Shown here: in pieces, positions 15,663 through 24,001 of the stretch
Layout: each line of letters begins with the position of its first letter
Numbering within the stretch: position 1 is the stretch's first letter
Source: Archaeoglobus sp. UBA234
Lineage (GTDB): Archaea > Halobacteriota > Archaeoglobi > Archaeoglobales > Archaeoglobaceae
NCBI GenBank assembly: GCA_002494625.1
Contig: DACH01000005.1
Coordinates: 187,713 to 220,397, forward strand
DNA length: 32,685 nucleotides
Reading direction: 5' to 3'
The notes under the pieces: generated by a model
Seen by the model: only the letters and a program-made list of their open reading frames with translations
Told to the model about the DNA's origin: nothing
The model's database searches: none
Made by a program: the position numbers and the translations under genes

Positions 15663-15683
15663 GTTACAATCTTAAACCTAACA

Positions 15684-15705
15684 CTTAATAAATTTTTCTA
15701 ATAAT
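15684..15705 (-). promoter_or_regulatory. Promoter of the CARF-like regulator gene
   Basis: On the minus strand ATTATTAGAAAAATTTA (15689-15705) runs into TTAAG, giving a BRE-like GAAAAA and a TATA-like TTTATTAA about 25 nt from ATG 15662. The same 17 bases occur at 31075-31091 on the minus strand in front of the gene at 31038. Confidence 0.55.
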
Positions 15706-15916
15706 CAAAAATATGGGATAAGATTAATTCTTCAAAAATCTAAAAAATAAATGGCTTGTTTTTTTCATAGTGTGGATAATCACTGTTAATTTTTAAAATC
15801 CAAAATTCTTTACAGATTATATCAACAAAAAATTTTATTTTACCGTTTTTTTAAAAAATTAATAATTAATCATTCTAAAAATTACACACTGAGTAGAAAT
15901 TCGAGAGTTGAAGAAA

Positions 15917-15929
15917 GATAATATTTAAA
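15917..15929 (+). promoter_or_regulatory. TATA box of the acylphosphatase-hisF-MazG-pncB operon
   Basis: GATAATATTTAAA centred near 15924 lies about 26-30 nt upstream of ATG 15954, consistent with a near-leaderless mRNA. Confidence 0.5.
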
Positions 15930-15953
15930 ATGGTGGGGTTCACCATTACATGG

Positions 15954-16226
15954 ATGATAGGTGTCAGAGTATATGTCAGTGGTGTTGTGCAAGGGGTTGG
16001 TTTCAGATATTTCACGAGAAAGCTCGCCAAGGAAATCGGAGTTAAAGGTTATGTTAAAAATTTGAGTGATGGAAGAGTTCTTGCTGTAGCTGAGGGTGAA
16101 AAAGAACAGATAGATAAATTCATCTCAGGGGTTAGGAGAGGTCCCAGAAGTGCGGTTGTCAGGAGTGTTGAAGTTGAAGAGTACGAGCCAACCGGAGAGT
16201 ATAAAGACTTTGAGATAACCTTTTAG
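15954..16226 (+). CDS. acyP: Acylphosphatase, 90 aa
   Basis: Acylphosphatase hydrolyses acyl-phosphate anhydrides such as carbamoyl phosphate and 1,3-bisphosphoglycerate. The family signature VYVSGVVQGVGFRYFTRKLA contains the catalytic Arg (GVGFR), and the second signature GYVKNLSDGRV contains the catalytic Asn. Length (90 residues) is typical. ATG 15954 gives the usual short N-terminus and fits the TATA box; ATG 15930 is in frame but overlaps the expected promoter. hisF follows with the TAG stop overlapping a GTG (16226), so the genes are co-transcribed. Confidence 0.93.
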   Translation: MIGVRVYVSGVVQGVGFRYFTRKLAKEIGVKGYVKNLSDGRVLAVAEGEKEQIDKFISGVRRGPRSAVVRSVEVEEYEPTGEYKDFEITF

Positions 16227-16234
16227 TGATAGTT

Positions 16235-17050
16235 ATGCTGTCGAAAAGAATAATCCCTTGCCTTGATGTTACCCTTAATGAAAAGGGTGCAACTGTGGTT
16301 AAAGGGATTGAGTTTGTAAACTTGAGAGAAGCTGGAGACCCTGTTGAACTTGCAAAAAGGTATAATGACGAAGGAGCAGATGAACTGGTTTTTCTTGACA
16401 TAACAGCCTCTCCTTATGGAAGAGAAACCATGGTGGATGTTGTGGAGAGAACGGCTGAGGATGTTTTCATTCCATTAACTGTAGGAGGTGGAATAAAAGA
16501 TCTGGAGGATATCTCTGAGCTTTTATCTGCCGGAGCAGACAAGGTTTCGATAAACACCTCAGCAGTTAAAAATCCTGAGCTTGTAAGGAAATCTTCTGAG
16601 ATGTTCGGCAGTCAGTGCATCGTTGTTGCGATTGACTGCAGGAGAAATTTTGATCTGAGCAGGGGTGAATATACTGTTACACTTGAGAATGGAGAAAAGG
16701 CATGGTATGAAGTGGTCATCTATGGAGGCAGGAAACCTACAGGAATTGATGCAGTATCGTGGGCTAAAAGAGTTGAGGAACTTGGGGCAGGAGAAATCCT
16801 GCTTACGAGTATGAATAGAGATGGAACAAAGGATGGATTTGATATACCCATTACCAGGAAGATATCTGAAGAAGTAAACATTCCTGTGATAGCATCAGGG
16901 GGAGCAGGAACAGTGGAACACTTTTACGAGGGATTTGTTGAAGGAAAGGCTGATGCCTGTCTGGCAGCAAGCATATTTCACTATGAGGAAATATCAATCG
17001 CAATGATTAAAGAATATTTGAGAGAAAAAGGAATTCCTGTGAGGATCTGA
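16235..17050 (+). CDS. hisF: Imidazole glycerol phosphate synthase cyclase subunit
   Basis: HisF forms imidazole-glycerol phosphate and AICAR from PRFAR using ammonia delivered by HisH in histidine biosynthesis. The (beta/alpha)8 barrel shows LSKRIIPCLDV with the catalytic Asp, VVKGIEFVNLREAGDPVELA, ELVFLDITAS, FIPLTVGGGIKDL, SINTSAVKNP, VVAIDCRR with the second catalytic Asp, GAGEILLTSMNRDGTKDGFD, and VIASGGAGTVEHF. ATG 16235 gives the canonical MLSKRIIPCLDV start and has GTGA upstream; GTG 16226 is an alternative. It is 271 residues long. No other his gene is present nearby. Confidence 0.97.
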   Translation: MLSKRIIPCLDVTLNEKGATVVKGIEFVNLREAGDPVELAKRYNDEGADELVFLDITASPYGRETMVDVVERTAEDVFIPLTVGGGIKDLEDISELLSAGADKVSINTSAVKNPELVRKSSEMFGSQCIVVAIDCRRNFDLSRGEYTVTLENGEKAWYEVVIYGGRKPTGIDAVSWAKRVEELGAGEILLTSMNRDGTKDGFDIPITRKISEEVNIPVIASGGAGTVEHFYEGFVEGKADACLAASIFHYEEISIAMIKEYLREKGIPVRI

Positions 17051-17059
17051 GGTGTTTCG

Positions 17060-17350
17060 ATGGAGATCAGAGAATTTCAGAGAATGATTGAGAGGATATA
17101 TGTAAACAGAGATCTGGAGCGTGGAAAGGAGAAAACAATGCTCTGGATAGTCGAAGAGATTGGAGAACTGGCTGAAGCTGTTAGGAAAGAAGATATCGAT
17201 GGAATTGGGGAAGAGATGGCAGATATCTTTGCGTGGCTCGTCTCCCTTGCAAACCTCTATGGGATTGACCTCCAGAATGAGGTAGATAAGAAGTATCCCG
17301 GGTATTGTACGAGGTGTGGAAAGGCTGTTTGTGAATGCAAAACTGTATAG
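17060..17350 (+). CDS. MazG-like NTP pyrophosphohydrolase with zinc-knuckle tail, 96 aa
   Basis: An all-alpha NTP-pyrophosphohydrolase domain: WIVEEIGELAEAVRK and GIGEEMADIFAWLVSLAN carry the EExxE and ExxD metal ligands of the MazG superfamily. The C-terminus ends with CTRCGKAVCEC, a four-cysteine zinc knuckle seen in archaeal single-domain members. It lies in an operon 9 nt after hisF and overlaps the spacer before pncB by a few nucleotides. Members clean non-canonical nucleotides; HisE (phosphoribosyl-ATP pyrophosphohydrolase) belongs to the same superfamily, so a histidine-related role is conceivable, but motif detail favours MazG. Confidence 0.85.
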   Translation: MEIREFQRMIERIYVNRDLERGKEKTMLWIVEEIGELAEAVRKEDIDGIGEEMADIFAWLVSLANLYGIDLQNEVDKKYPGYCTRCGKAVCECKTV

Positions 17351-17358
17351 GTGGTTTT

Positions 17359-18501
17359 ATGCTAATTGTCAATGAGGAGGACATAAAGAAGGGAATAGCA
17401 ACTGATAAGTATTTCATCTGGACTGAAAAGGTTTTGAAAGAGAAGGGAGTGAATCCGTGGGTTGTTGCGGAGATAACAACCTCAAAATGGGGGGTTTTTG
17501 CCGGGTTGGGTGATGTTCTTCAGCTTGTGGAAGGTTTGCCAGTTAATCTCTACTCGATGCCTGAAGGCTCACTCTTCTTTCCCAATGAGCCTGTAATGTT
17601 TATCGAGGGCAGATACCTTGATTTTGCAAGATTTGAGACACCACTTCTTGGATTGATCTGTCATGCTTCTGGAGTAGCCACTCAGGCATTCAGGGCAAAA
17701 CTGGCTGCAGGTTCGAAAAAAGTTCTTTCTTTCGGTACAAGAAGACAGCATCCTGCACTTTCGGCTACAATAGAGAGAGCAGCCTATATTGGTGGAGTTG
17801 ATGGAGTGAGCAACTACTCAGCTGAGAAATATCTTGGCATTCAGAGTGTGGGAACGATGCCACATGCACTCATCATATCCATGGGAAGTCAGATTGAGGC
17901 ATGGAAGAGTTTTGATGAAATTGTTGATGCAGATGTGCCGAGAACTTACTTGGTTGACACATATTACGACGAAAAAACCGAAGCAATACTTGCCTGTGAG
18001 AACCTTGAAAGGATAGATGCAGTCAGGCTTGATACTCCGAGTTCCAGAAGGGGAAACTTCAGGAAGATTATTGAGGAGGTCAGGTGGGAACTTGATATTC
18101 GTGGAAAGAATAATGTGGGGATTGTTGTGAGTGGAGGCTTATCTCTTGATGACATTATCAGTCTCAGAGATTTAGTAGATGTTTTCGGTGTTGGAACGAT
18201 GATTGCTGGTGCAAGCCCGATTGATTTTGCCATGGACATTGTTGAGCGTGAGGGGAGTTTTGTTGCAAAAAGAGGGAAAAGAGGTGGGAAAAAGCAAGTT
18301 TACAGGGATTGGGAGAAGCTTGAGGATGAAGTAAGGCTTTTCAGTGATGAACCACCTGAAGGAAAGGAACCCCTCCTTGAAAAGTATGTTGAAAATGGGA
18401 AAGTTTTGAAATCTTCTGGAATGGAGGAAGCAAGAGAGCTTGCTCTGAGACAGATGGAAATCATCCGGAAGAATTCGAGATTTGATGAGTTTTTGAAGTA
18501 A
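17359..18501 (+). CDS. pncB: Nicotinate phosphoribosyltransferase
   Basis: This enzyme makes nicotinate mononucleotide from nicotinate and PRPP, the first step of NAD salvage. The 380-residue protein has the archaeal nicotinate/quinolinate phosphoribosyltransferase fold: NLYSMPEGSLFFPNEPVMFIEG, ETPLLGLICHASGVATQAFR, FGTRRQHPALSATIERAAYIGGVDGVSN with the catalytic His region, GTMPHALI, YLVDTYYDEKTEAI, VRLDTPSSRRGNFRKI and VVSGGLSLDDI at the phosphate-binding end. GGTGG precedes ATG 17359; an in-frame ATG at 17335 overlaps the MazG gene and is less likely. It is the last gene of the acylphosphatase-hisF-MazG-pncB operon. Confidence 0.93.
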   Translation: MLIVNEEDIKKGIATDKYFIWTEKVLKEKGVNPWVVAEITTSKWGVFAGLGDVLQLVEGLPVNLYSMPEGSLFFPNEPVMFIEGRYLDFARFETPLLGLICHASGVATQAFRAKLAAGSKKVLSFGTRRQHPALSATIERAAYIGGVDGVSNYSAEKYLGIQSVGTMPHALIISMGSQIEAWKSFDEIVDADVPRTYLVDTYYDEKTEAILACENLERIDAVRLDTPSSRRGNFRKIIEEVRWELDIRGKNNVGIVVSGGLSLDDIISLRDLVDVFGVGTMIAGASPIDFAMDIVEREGSFVAKRGKRGGKKQVYRDWEKLEDEVRLFSDEPPEGKEPLLEKYVENGKVLKSSGMEEARELALRQMEIIRKNSRFDEFLK

Positions 18502-18584
18502 TCATTTGTTCTCTATTCTGATTTACCATTTTTATCGACTTTACACTTTTTAAGTTACTTTCTGGGTTTGCTGTGAGTAGCAAA

Positions 18585-18594
18585 GTTTATATAC
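18585..18594 (+). promoter_or_regulatory. TATA box of the winged-helix regulator gene
   Basis: GTTTATATAC lies about 58 nt upstream of ATG 18648. It predicts a leader of about 33 nt that carries the GAGGGTG ribosome-binding site at 18635-18641. Confidence 0.55.
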
Positions 18595-18647
18595 AATTTA
18601 TTTAATCACCACAGCAAAAAATATTGAGGTAATTGAGGGTGTTATCA

Positions 18648-19013
18648 ATGTGTGATAAAACTAAAAATATAGAAGAAATAAAGAAAAAAATTTTGAATCA
18701 ACTAAAAAATGATAAAATTCTAAAAGGGATGACAGGTTTCAGTCCGACTGAGGTTGAAGTTATTTTTGAACTGTTGTATGAGCCAATGTCAGTAAGAGAG
18801 CTTGCTGACAGGCTTGATGTTGAGAAAAGCACAGCATACAAATCTGTTAACAAACTACTCAGGTGCAATATTTTGAAAAGAGAAAAAGTCAGCAGCTCAA
18901 AAGGTAATGGAATGAGATATGTCTACTATTCGGATTTAGACTTCTTCAAAGCCTATATTGAGAGGAGAAGAAGGAAGTGGCTTATTACAATAGACAACTT
19001 CTCTCTGAATTGA
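18648..19013 (+). CDS. Winged-helix (TrmB/MarR-like) transcriptional regulator, 121 aa
   Basis: A small DNA-binding protein: GMTGFSPTEVEVIFELLYEP (helix 1), MSVRELADRLDVEKSTAYKSVNKLLRCNILKREKV (helix-turn-helix and wing, the TrmB/MarR pattern in which helix 3 inserts KSTAYKSVNKLL), and a basic C-terminus (FKAYIERRRRKWLITIDNF). There is no ligand-binding sensor domain of the TrmB type. GAGGGTG at 18635-18641 sets ATG 18648. TTG 18633 and GTG 18639 are in frame but lie within the Shine-Dalgarno region. The target is unknown; neighbours do not point to a pathway. Confidence 0.85.
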   Translation: MCDKTKNIEEIKKKILNQLKNDKILKGMTGFSPTEVEVIFELLYEPMSVRELADRLDVEKSTAYKSVNKLLRCNILKREKVSSSKGNGMRYVYYSDLDFFKAYIERRRRKWLITIDNFSLN

Positions 19014-19048
19014 GAACAACATTTTTATCTTAAAATTCAACCTTCTTT

Positions 19049-19270
19049 ATGGCACTCAAAGATGAACTAATTGAAAAACTCGGTAAAATGTTCGATGAGA
19101 TGCTGGAAAAAGGTGTTGGATATGAGAGGATTCAATGGGAGATTGATAATTTCGTTTATCCGTATATTGGTTCCTACCTTGCAGACGGAAGTCTGAGCAG
19201 AGAGGATGGAAAAGAAGTCTTTAAATTTTGTGAAATGAAACTTAGGGAATTGAAAGAAAGGCTTGGTTGA
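19049..19270 (+). CDS. Small acidic helical protein, 73 aa
   Basis: I do not recognise the family. It is predicted to be helical (MALKDELIEKLGKMFDEMLEK), and the centre (YERIQWEIDNFVYPYIGSYLADGSLSREDG) is well formed, with no cysteines or membrane segment. TATA-like TTTTATCTTAAAA at 19022-19034 puts the transcription start close to ATG 19049, so it may be leaderless. It ends 7 nt before the convergent trm1 gene. Coding potential is supported by codon use and a complete start-to-stop frame, but function is unknown. Confidence 0.6.
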   Translation: MALKDELIEKLGKMFDEMLEKGVGYERIQWEIDNFVYPYIGSYLADGSLSREDGKEVFKFCEMKLRELKERLG

Positions 19271-19277
19271 ATATTCT

Positions 19278-20342
19278 TCAACTTTTCAGATTTCTTAAAA
19301 TATTTTCCAGTTCATCAATATCTGCGTTTGTTTTTATGGAAGTTCCTGAAAATCTTGTTCTTGTTGCAACGAATCCAGCCTCTTCAAGTCCTTCAATAAC
19401 GGAGTCAATTGGTGGAGGTGAGATACGAAGTCTTCTGGTGGTCACATGTAGATCGTAGTAAAACGGGATATCAGCCTCTCCTTCTATTCTTTCAACAACC
19501 TTTCTAATTTCTTCGTTCGGGGTTTCAAGAGATTTTACAAACTCAGCCTCATGTAGTTCACCAATCCATAAGGGACCCATCTGAGTGAGCCTGCAGCCGC
19601 AGTCACACTCAGAAAATGTCTCTTCTGTTATCGCAGAAATATATCTTCTTGAGCATTTAAAGCAGTGAAAAAGATAACCGAATTTTTTGAAAGCTCTTTT
19701 TACGGAGGACGGAGATCTTTTAAACCTTATGTGGACTCTATAGAAGTGCTCTTTTGTGAAGGAAATCAGTACCTGTGGAGCTTTATCGTACTTGGCAGAT
19801 TCAGAAAAAATTCTTCCTATCAGTACTCTCACACCAACTTCAGGATAATATTCTGTCTTTAAGGCAAAGGATGCGTACTTTCTTAAACCAGAAAAGGGTG
19901 AACTTCCACAGAGTGCAGCTGTATCTGTTGCGGTCACACTTAGGTATTTTGGGAATATGCAGGCAGAGTCAAGAAACTCTGAAGGGGAGCCAAAAGGATC
20001 TATATCGATGTGAAGAAAAGGTATCTCTCTCATGAGAATACATGCATCCCTGTTGAAAACCTCCGCCTCTATTTTGTTCAGCCTGAGATTTTCCTTTATG
20101 TTCTCCACAGCCTTTCTGCTTCTGTCGTTGAAGGATGAGTTATAATCAGCCTCAAGACATGCCCTTATTCCCCTAATTCCAGTTCCTGAAAGAGCATCAA
20201 GATAATCCACCTTTTTTCCTGCTTCTTCTCTAATTTTGCTGAAAACAGTCATGTCAAAATCTCTGCAGAATTTCATTCTTGGATTGTAAAAGACACCATC
20301 ATGGGTTAGAATCTTTGCTTTGCCCTCAGATATCTCCTGCAT
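19278..20342 (-). CDS. trm1: tRNA (guanine26-N2)-dimethyltransferase
   Basis: Trm1 methylates G26 at the elbow between D-stem and anticodon stem of tRNA, in one or two steps with S-adenosylmethionine. The 354-residue product has the SAM-binding loop DYLDALSGTGIRGIRA, the catalytic-type DIDPFGSPSEFLD, TATDTAALCG, and a C-terminal zinc-binding domain with cysteine pairs (CFKCSRRY and CDCGCR), plus FYRVHIRFKRS. Length is normal for archaeal Trm1. A Shine-Dalgarno GGAG lies at the end of the upstream THEP1 gene, and the start codon is separated from that stop by one base, so trm1 is the second gene of a two-gene operon. Confidence 0.95.
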   Translation of the reverse strand: MQEISEGKAKILTHDGVFYNPRMKFCRDFDMTVFSKIREEAGKKVDYLDALSGTGIRGIRACLEADYNSSFNDRSRKAVENIKENLRLNKIEAEVFNRDACILMREIPFLHIDIDPFGSPSEFLDSACIFPKYLSVTATDTAALCGSSPFSGLRKYASFALKTEYYPEVGVRVLIGRIFSESAKYDKAPQVLISFTKEHFYRVHIRFKRSPSSVKRAFKKFGYLFHCFKCSRRYISAITEETFSECDCGCRLTQMGPLWIGELHEAEFVKSLETPNEEIRKVVERIEGEADIPFYYDLHVTTRRLRISPPPIDSVIEGLEEAGFVATRTRFSGTSIKTNADIDELENILRNLKS

Positions 20343-20343
20343 T

Positions 20344-20859
20344 TTATCTCCTCTTCAAAATCCTCTCTGCTAACCTGTATGCCATTTCATCTCTGTTTCT
20401 CTCATCAATTATTAAAACCTCGAACTCATTTCTTATTCTCTGAAGGAGCCAGTGGTTTGATTTCAGGTGGATTGTAAATATAAGGTTGTTATGCCCCTCC
20501 ATCAACTTTTCGACACTTCTCACAAAATTTACACTTTTAAGTTCCATTGGACCGATCTCGTCAATAATCACAAATTCTCTTTTTCTGTACTCTAAAAGTT
20601 TCTCAGCCATCCTGTCAACATTCTCTAAGTATACTCCATATTTTCCCACTCTAATGCTCGATTGGTTTCTCACATGCGAGAGCCAGCATTCCTCCCCACT
20701 TCTCAGCTCATGAAAGATAAATCCAACTCTTCTGCCGTGTTCTCTTTTTTCCTTAGTAATAAAGCCATCACAGTCTGTGTCATCTTTTATCATCCTGAAA
20801 AGCCTCTCACAGAGTGTTGTTTTACCTGTTCCAGGTTTTCCAGTAATTGCGATTCTCAC
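20344..20859 (-). CDS. THEP1-family nucleoside-triphosphatase, 171 aa
   Basis: A small P-loop NTPase: Walker A GKPGTGKTTLCERL, Walker B EFVIIDEIGPMEL (family DEIG.ME), and NLIFTIHLKSNHWLLQRIR where THEP1 proteins have HRS/R near the sensor region. THEP1 enzymes hydrolyse NTPs, and their biological role is unclear. It starts with GTG 20859; a TATA-like CTTTTTAGC about 25 nt upstream predicts a leaderless message. It forms a one-base-gap operon with trm1. Confidence 0.88.
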   Translation of the reverse strand: MRIAITGKPGTGKTTLCERLFRMIKDDTDCDGFITKEKREHGRRVGFIFHELRSGEECWLSHVRNQSSIRVGKYGVYLENVDRMAEKLLEYRKREFVIIDEIGPMELKSVNFVRSVEKLMEGHNNLIFTIHLKSNHWLLQRIRNEFEVLIIDERNRDEMAYRLAERILKRR

Positions 20860-20908
20860 ATGAATTGCTTAGGTGAAGCATGCTAAAAAGTTTTCAGTAG
20901 ATGATAAG

Positions 20909-20929
20909 ATTAGAATTTATTATTCTAAT
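20909..20929 (+). promoter_or_regulatory. Inverted repeat upstream of the abfD-type gene
   Basis: ATTAGAA at 20909-20915 and TTCTAAT at 20923-20929 form a 7-7-7 inverted repeat. It lies upstream of the AT-rich core promoter for the gene at 20994 (TATA candidate around 20955-20970), where an activator site would be expected. Confidence 0.4.
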
Positions 20930-20993
20930 ATCAAAAAGATAAAAAATAGAAACATTTTTAATTTTTTAAAATTAAAAGTTCTGGGGTGGAAAA

Positions 20994-22418
20994 ATGCTGA
21001 TTTCTGGAAAGGAGTATGTTGAAAGGCTTTCAGGTTATGAGAGAGAAATTTATGTCAGGGGAGAGCGAGTGGAGGATTTTGTCAATCATCCGAATATAAA
21101 GCCTGTTGTGAATTCCATAGCAATGACCTACGATCTGGCAAAAAAGAGGGATGGCTATTCTCCCTACTCAGAGCTTGTTGGTGAAAGGGTGAACAGATTA
21201 AACTTTGTAAACAAAACTCCGGAAGATTTGATTGCAAGATTTGATTATCAGAGAGAATTAAGCATGAGGCTGGCGACATGCAATTACAGATGTACAGGAA
21301 GTGATGCGATTAATTCCCTCTTTCCTGCAACCAAGGAGCTTGATGAAAGGCTTGGAACGAACTACCATGAAAGGTTTTTGCTATTGCTGAAGGAAATTCA
21401 AAAGAAAGATTACGCCTGCACTGCAGCACTTACCGATACAAAGGGAGATAGAGCGAAAAGACCGAAGGAAGCAAGGGATATGTATGTTCATGTTGTGGAA
21501 AAGAGAGAAGATGGGATTGTTGTGAGTGGTGCTAAAATACACCAGAGTGGTGCTTTTGCAGCAGATGTAAACTTTATACTTCCTACCCAGACCTTCAAGG
21601 AAGGGGAGGAAGAATTCGCAATTGCTTTTGCAGCAAAGCCAGAGGACGAGGGAATAAAATTCGTTCTCCAGAACACAGGCTACCAGGCTAAGTTTAGAGA
21701 AGGAGGAGAATTCGAGACTGGAAACCCCCTGTATGGTGATAGAATAACCTGTACGGTCATTTTTGATAATGTGTTCATTCCTTGGGAGAGGGTTTTTGTT
21801 TTTGAGGATCTCAAGGCAATAAGAAACATCCTGACAAATTTTGCCATTTCACACAGGTGTGTGGGTGGTGCATGCAAGGCAGGTTTTGTTGATTCGATGA
21901 CGGGGGCTGCAAATCTGATGTTGAAGGCAAACGGACTGGAAAAGGTTCCAGCCTTGAGGCAGAGAGTCGGAGAGATGGTTGGTGTCAGCGAGGCAGCTTA
22001 TGCTATATCCATAGGGGCAGCAACAAAAGGATATGAGAGTTATGGGACTTGGCTGCCAAATCCATTGATGGCTAACTCGGGGAAGGTGATAGGGGTTGAA
22101 GGCTTCAACAAAGTAATAATGAATCTCGCTGAGATAGCAGGTGGCATCCCTGTAACAGCTCCTTCCGAATTCGACCTGAAAAGTCCTGAAGTCGGAAAGT
22201 ATGTCGAGAAATACCTTCAGGCAAGTCCGAACTTTTCAACCGAGGAAAGGATGAAGATAATAAAATTCATTGAGTTCTGGATAACGAGTTCTCACTTACT
22301 CGGAGCAATACATGGCGGAGGATCTCCTGCAGCAGCCATAATATTCCTTCAGATGTTGGCAGACCTTAAAGCTAAGGAGGATGCTGTGAAAGATGCTATT
22401 GGTTTGAAGAAAGACTAA
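20994..22418 (+). CDS. abfD: 4-hydroxybutyryl-CoA dehydratase/HpaB-family flavoprotein
   Basis: 474 residues. The protein belongs to the family of HpaB-like flavin monooxygenases and 4-hydroxybutyryl-CoA dehydratase. It carries the residues that in the dehydratase bind a [4Fe-4S] cluster: Cys96 and Cys100 (LATCNYRCTG), His287 and Cys294 (AISHRCVGGAC). The family spacing C-x3-C, about 190 residues, then H-x6-C is reproduced, so a dehydratase/isomerase role (4-hydroxybutyryl-CoA to crotonyl-CoA) is more likely than oxygenation. GGGGTGG at 20983-20989 precedes ATG 20994. It lies next to an organic-acid-type symporter pair and an HTH_10 regulator, which fits a fermentative or carboxylic-acid degradation role. 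Subunit substrate specificity cannot be told from sequence alone. Confidence 0.85.
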   Translation: MLISGKEYVERLSGYEREIYVRGERVEDFVNHPNIKPVVNSIAMTYDLAKKRDGYSPYSELVGERVNRLNFVNKTPEDLIARFDYQRELSMRLATCNYRCTGSDAINSLFPATKELDERLGTNYHERFLLLLKEIQKKDYACTAALTDTKGDRAKRPKEARDMYVHVVEKREDGIVVSGAKIHQSGAFAADVNFILPTQTFKEGEEEFAIAFAAKPEDEGIKFVLQNTGYQAKFREGGEFETGNPLYGDRITCTVIFDNVFIPWERVFVFEDLKAIRNILTNFAISHRCVGGACKAGFVDSMTGAANLMLKANGLEKVPALRQRVGEMVGVSEAAYAISIGAATKGYESYGTWLPNPLMANSGKVIGVEGFNKVIMNLAEIAGGIPVTAPSEFDLKSPEVGKYVEKYLQASPNFSTEERMKIIKFIEFWITSSHLLGAIHGGGSPAAAIIFLQMLADLKAKEDAVKDAIGLKKD

Positions 22419-22528
22419 GGGTAAAATATCTGCCGTAATTTAGTTTTTTATCCTCGTTTTATCATCTTTTGAATTTATAATTGAAATAAAAAATATGTAA
22501 ATTATTTTCAAACTCGTTTTGCCCAATC

Positions 22529-24001
22529 TCAGGCTTCAATCGCTGCTCTTATATCCGGATCGAGGTCCTCCTCAGCAGCACCTTTCGTGAACATTGAAAT
22601 TACAATCATGGCAAGCAGTGCAACGATTATGCTGATACCATAGCTTGGAATCGCGTAAGGCATCTTCATTCCAAGTACTTTCTCGTATATCAGGAATCCT
22701 ATGTTGAGTACTAAGGCAAGTGAAAGACTGGCAATCGCACCCTCTCTTGTTGCCCTCTTCCAGTTCAAACCTATTGCAAGCAATGGAAGTGTTGCCGAAG
22801 CAAAGTATCCCCAGCCTAGAGCTCCAAGGATAGCAACGAGATACTTTCCGAAGTAACCAAAGATCAGAGCGAATACTGTCAGAAGTATCGTGACCACCCT
22901 GCCCCACCATACCTGCCTGTCATGCTCCACCTCTTTTCCAAATGATTTGGGAAGATCTCTCACCAATGCAGCAGTTCCTATGGATATGAATCCACTTGCG
23001 GTTGACATTATCGCTGCAAGCAGACCCGCATAGACTATTGCGACCATCCACACAGGCATCTGGCTGAGGAAAGCAATGGCAGCCTGATCTGGTTTTGTGA
23101 GGGCAGGTATCTTTCCTCCAATAACAAGCCAGAGGGCAGCATATCCAACGAATATCCAGAGAAGGCTTGACAGCATGTAGCTGCCACCACTGATAAGGGC
23201 TCCCCATTTGAGGTCCTTATAGCTCCTCAGGGCATAGAATTTTGTTGCCAGATGGGGCTGTCCAACGCCACCAATCGTGAATACGAAGTACCACATCAGA
23301 ACGAGCATCCATGTACCTCTACCGAGGGGATCTATTAAGGTGGGATCCTTCTGACCTATTGTGGTGAATAACCCCTCTGTCCCGCCGGTCATGATGAGAG
23401 CCATGATAAGTACACCGACTGCAGCGATGAGCATAACAAGCCCCTGGAAGAAATCAGTGAGTATGCTGGCAGCCATACCGGCAATGGAAGTGTAGATCAT
23501 GGTTATTCCGAATATGATCAGGATCGCCACTTCTAAATTAACTCCAAGCAATCCGGAGACTACATAACCACCAGCCATAACCTGTGTGCCAAGGTATGCT
23601 ATAACTCCCAGAACAAGGCTAATTGCAAGCAAGGCTCTGACAGCCTCACTCTTAAATCTTGCAGCGGCAATGTCGGGAAGCGTTGCAATCGGTCGGACTT
23701 CGGATATTAATTTGACCCTTTTTCCTATCAGAAACCATCCGAGACCAAAGCCTAAGGGGGCAGCCAGAGTGATCCAGAGTGATGTCGCTCCCAGCGCATA
23801 AACCAATCCTGGCCCACCAATAAAGCCGAAACCACTCATTATGGATGCAAAAGCAGCAATGGATGTGATAACAGTTCCAAACAGCTTATGTGCACCGAAG
23901 TAGTGTTCCGCGGTTTTAACACGCTTTAGTGCATAGACACCTATGGCGAATGTGAGGACGAAGTATCCTATCACAATTGCGATTGTAATCGGGGCACTCA
24001 T
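22529..24001 (-). CDS. Sodium:solute symporter (SSS) family transporter, 490 aa
   Basis: A 13-segment SSS family permease (PutP/PanF/ActP-like): start SAPITIAIVIGYFVLTFAIGVYALKR, then HYFGAHKLFG, SGFGFIGGPGLVYALG, TSIAGMAASILTDFFQG (the conserved sodium-coupling helix region), WYFVFTIGGVGQPHLATKF, and AIVYAGLLAAIMSTASGFISIGTAALVRD. This STASG segment is a family landmark. Substrates of relatives include acetate, proline and pantothenate; this one cannot be assigned. The preceding gene ends inside its start codon (4-nt ATGA overlap). Confidence 0.92.
   Translation of the reverse strand: MSAPITIAIVIGYFVLTFAIGVYALKRVKTAEHYFGAHKLFGTVITSIAAFASIMSGFGFIGGPGLVYALGATSLWITLAAPLGFGLGWFLIGKRVKLISEVRPIATLPDIAAARFKSEAVRALLAISLVLGVIAYLGTQVMAGGYVVSGLLGVNLEVAILIIFGITMIYTSIAGMAASILTDFFQGLVMLIAAVGVLIMALIMTGGTEGLFTTIGQKDPTLIDPLGRGTWMLVLMWYFVFTIGGVGQPHLATKFYALRSYKDLKWGALISGGSYMLSSLLWIFVGYAALWLVIGGKIPALTKPDQAAIAFLSQMPVWMVAIVYAGLLAAIMSTASGFISIGTAALVRDLPKSFGKEVEHDRQVWWGRVVTILLTVFALIFGYFGKYLVAILGALGWGYFASATLPLLAIGLNWKRATREGAIASLSLALVLNIGFLIYEKVLGMKMPYAIPSYGISIIVALLAMIVISMFTKGAAEEDLDPDIRAAIEA

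Noticed and set aside
20994..22418. Naming the protein a 4-hydroxyphenylacetate 3-monooxygenase
   Set aside because: It carries the C-x3-C and H-x6-C iron-sulfur ligands of 4-hydroxybutyryl-CoA dehydratase, which the oxygenases lack.
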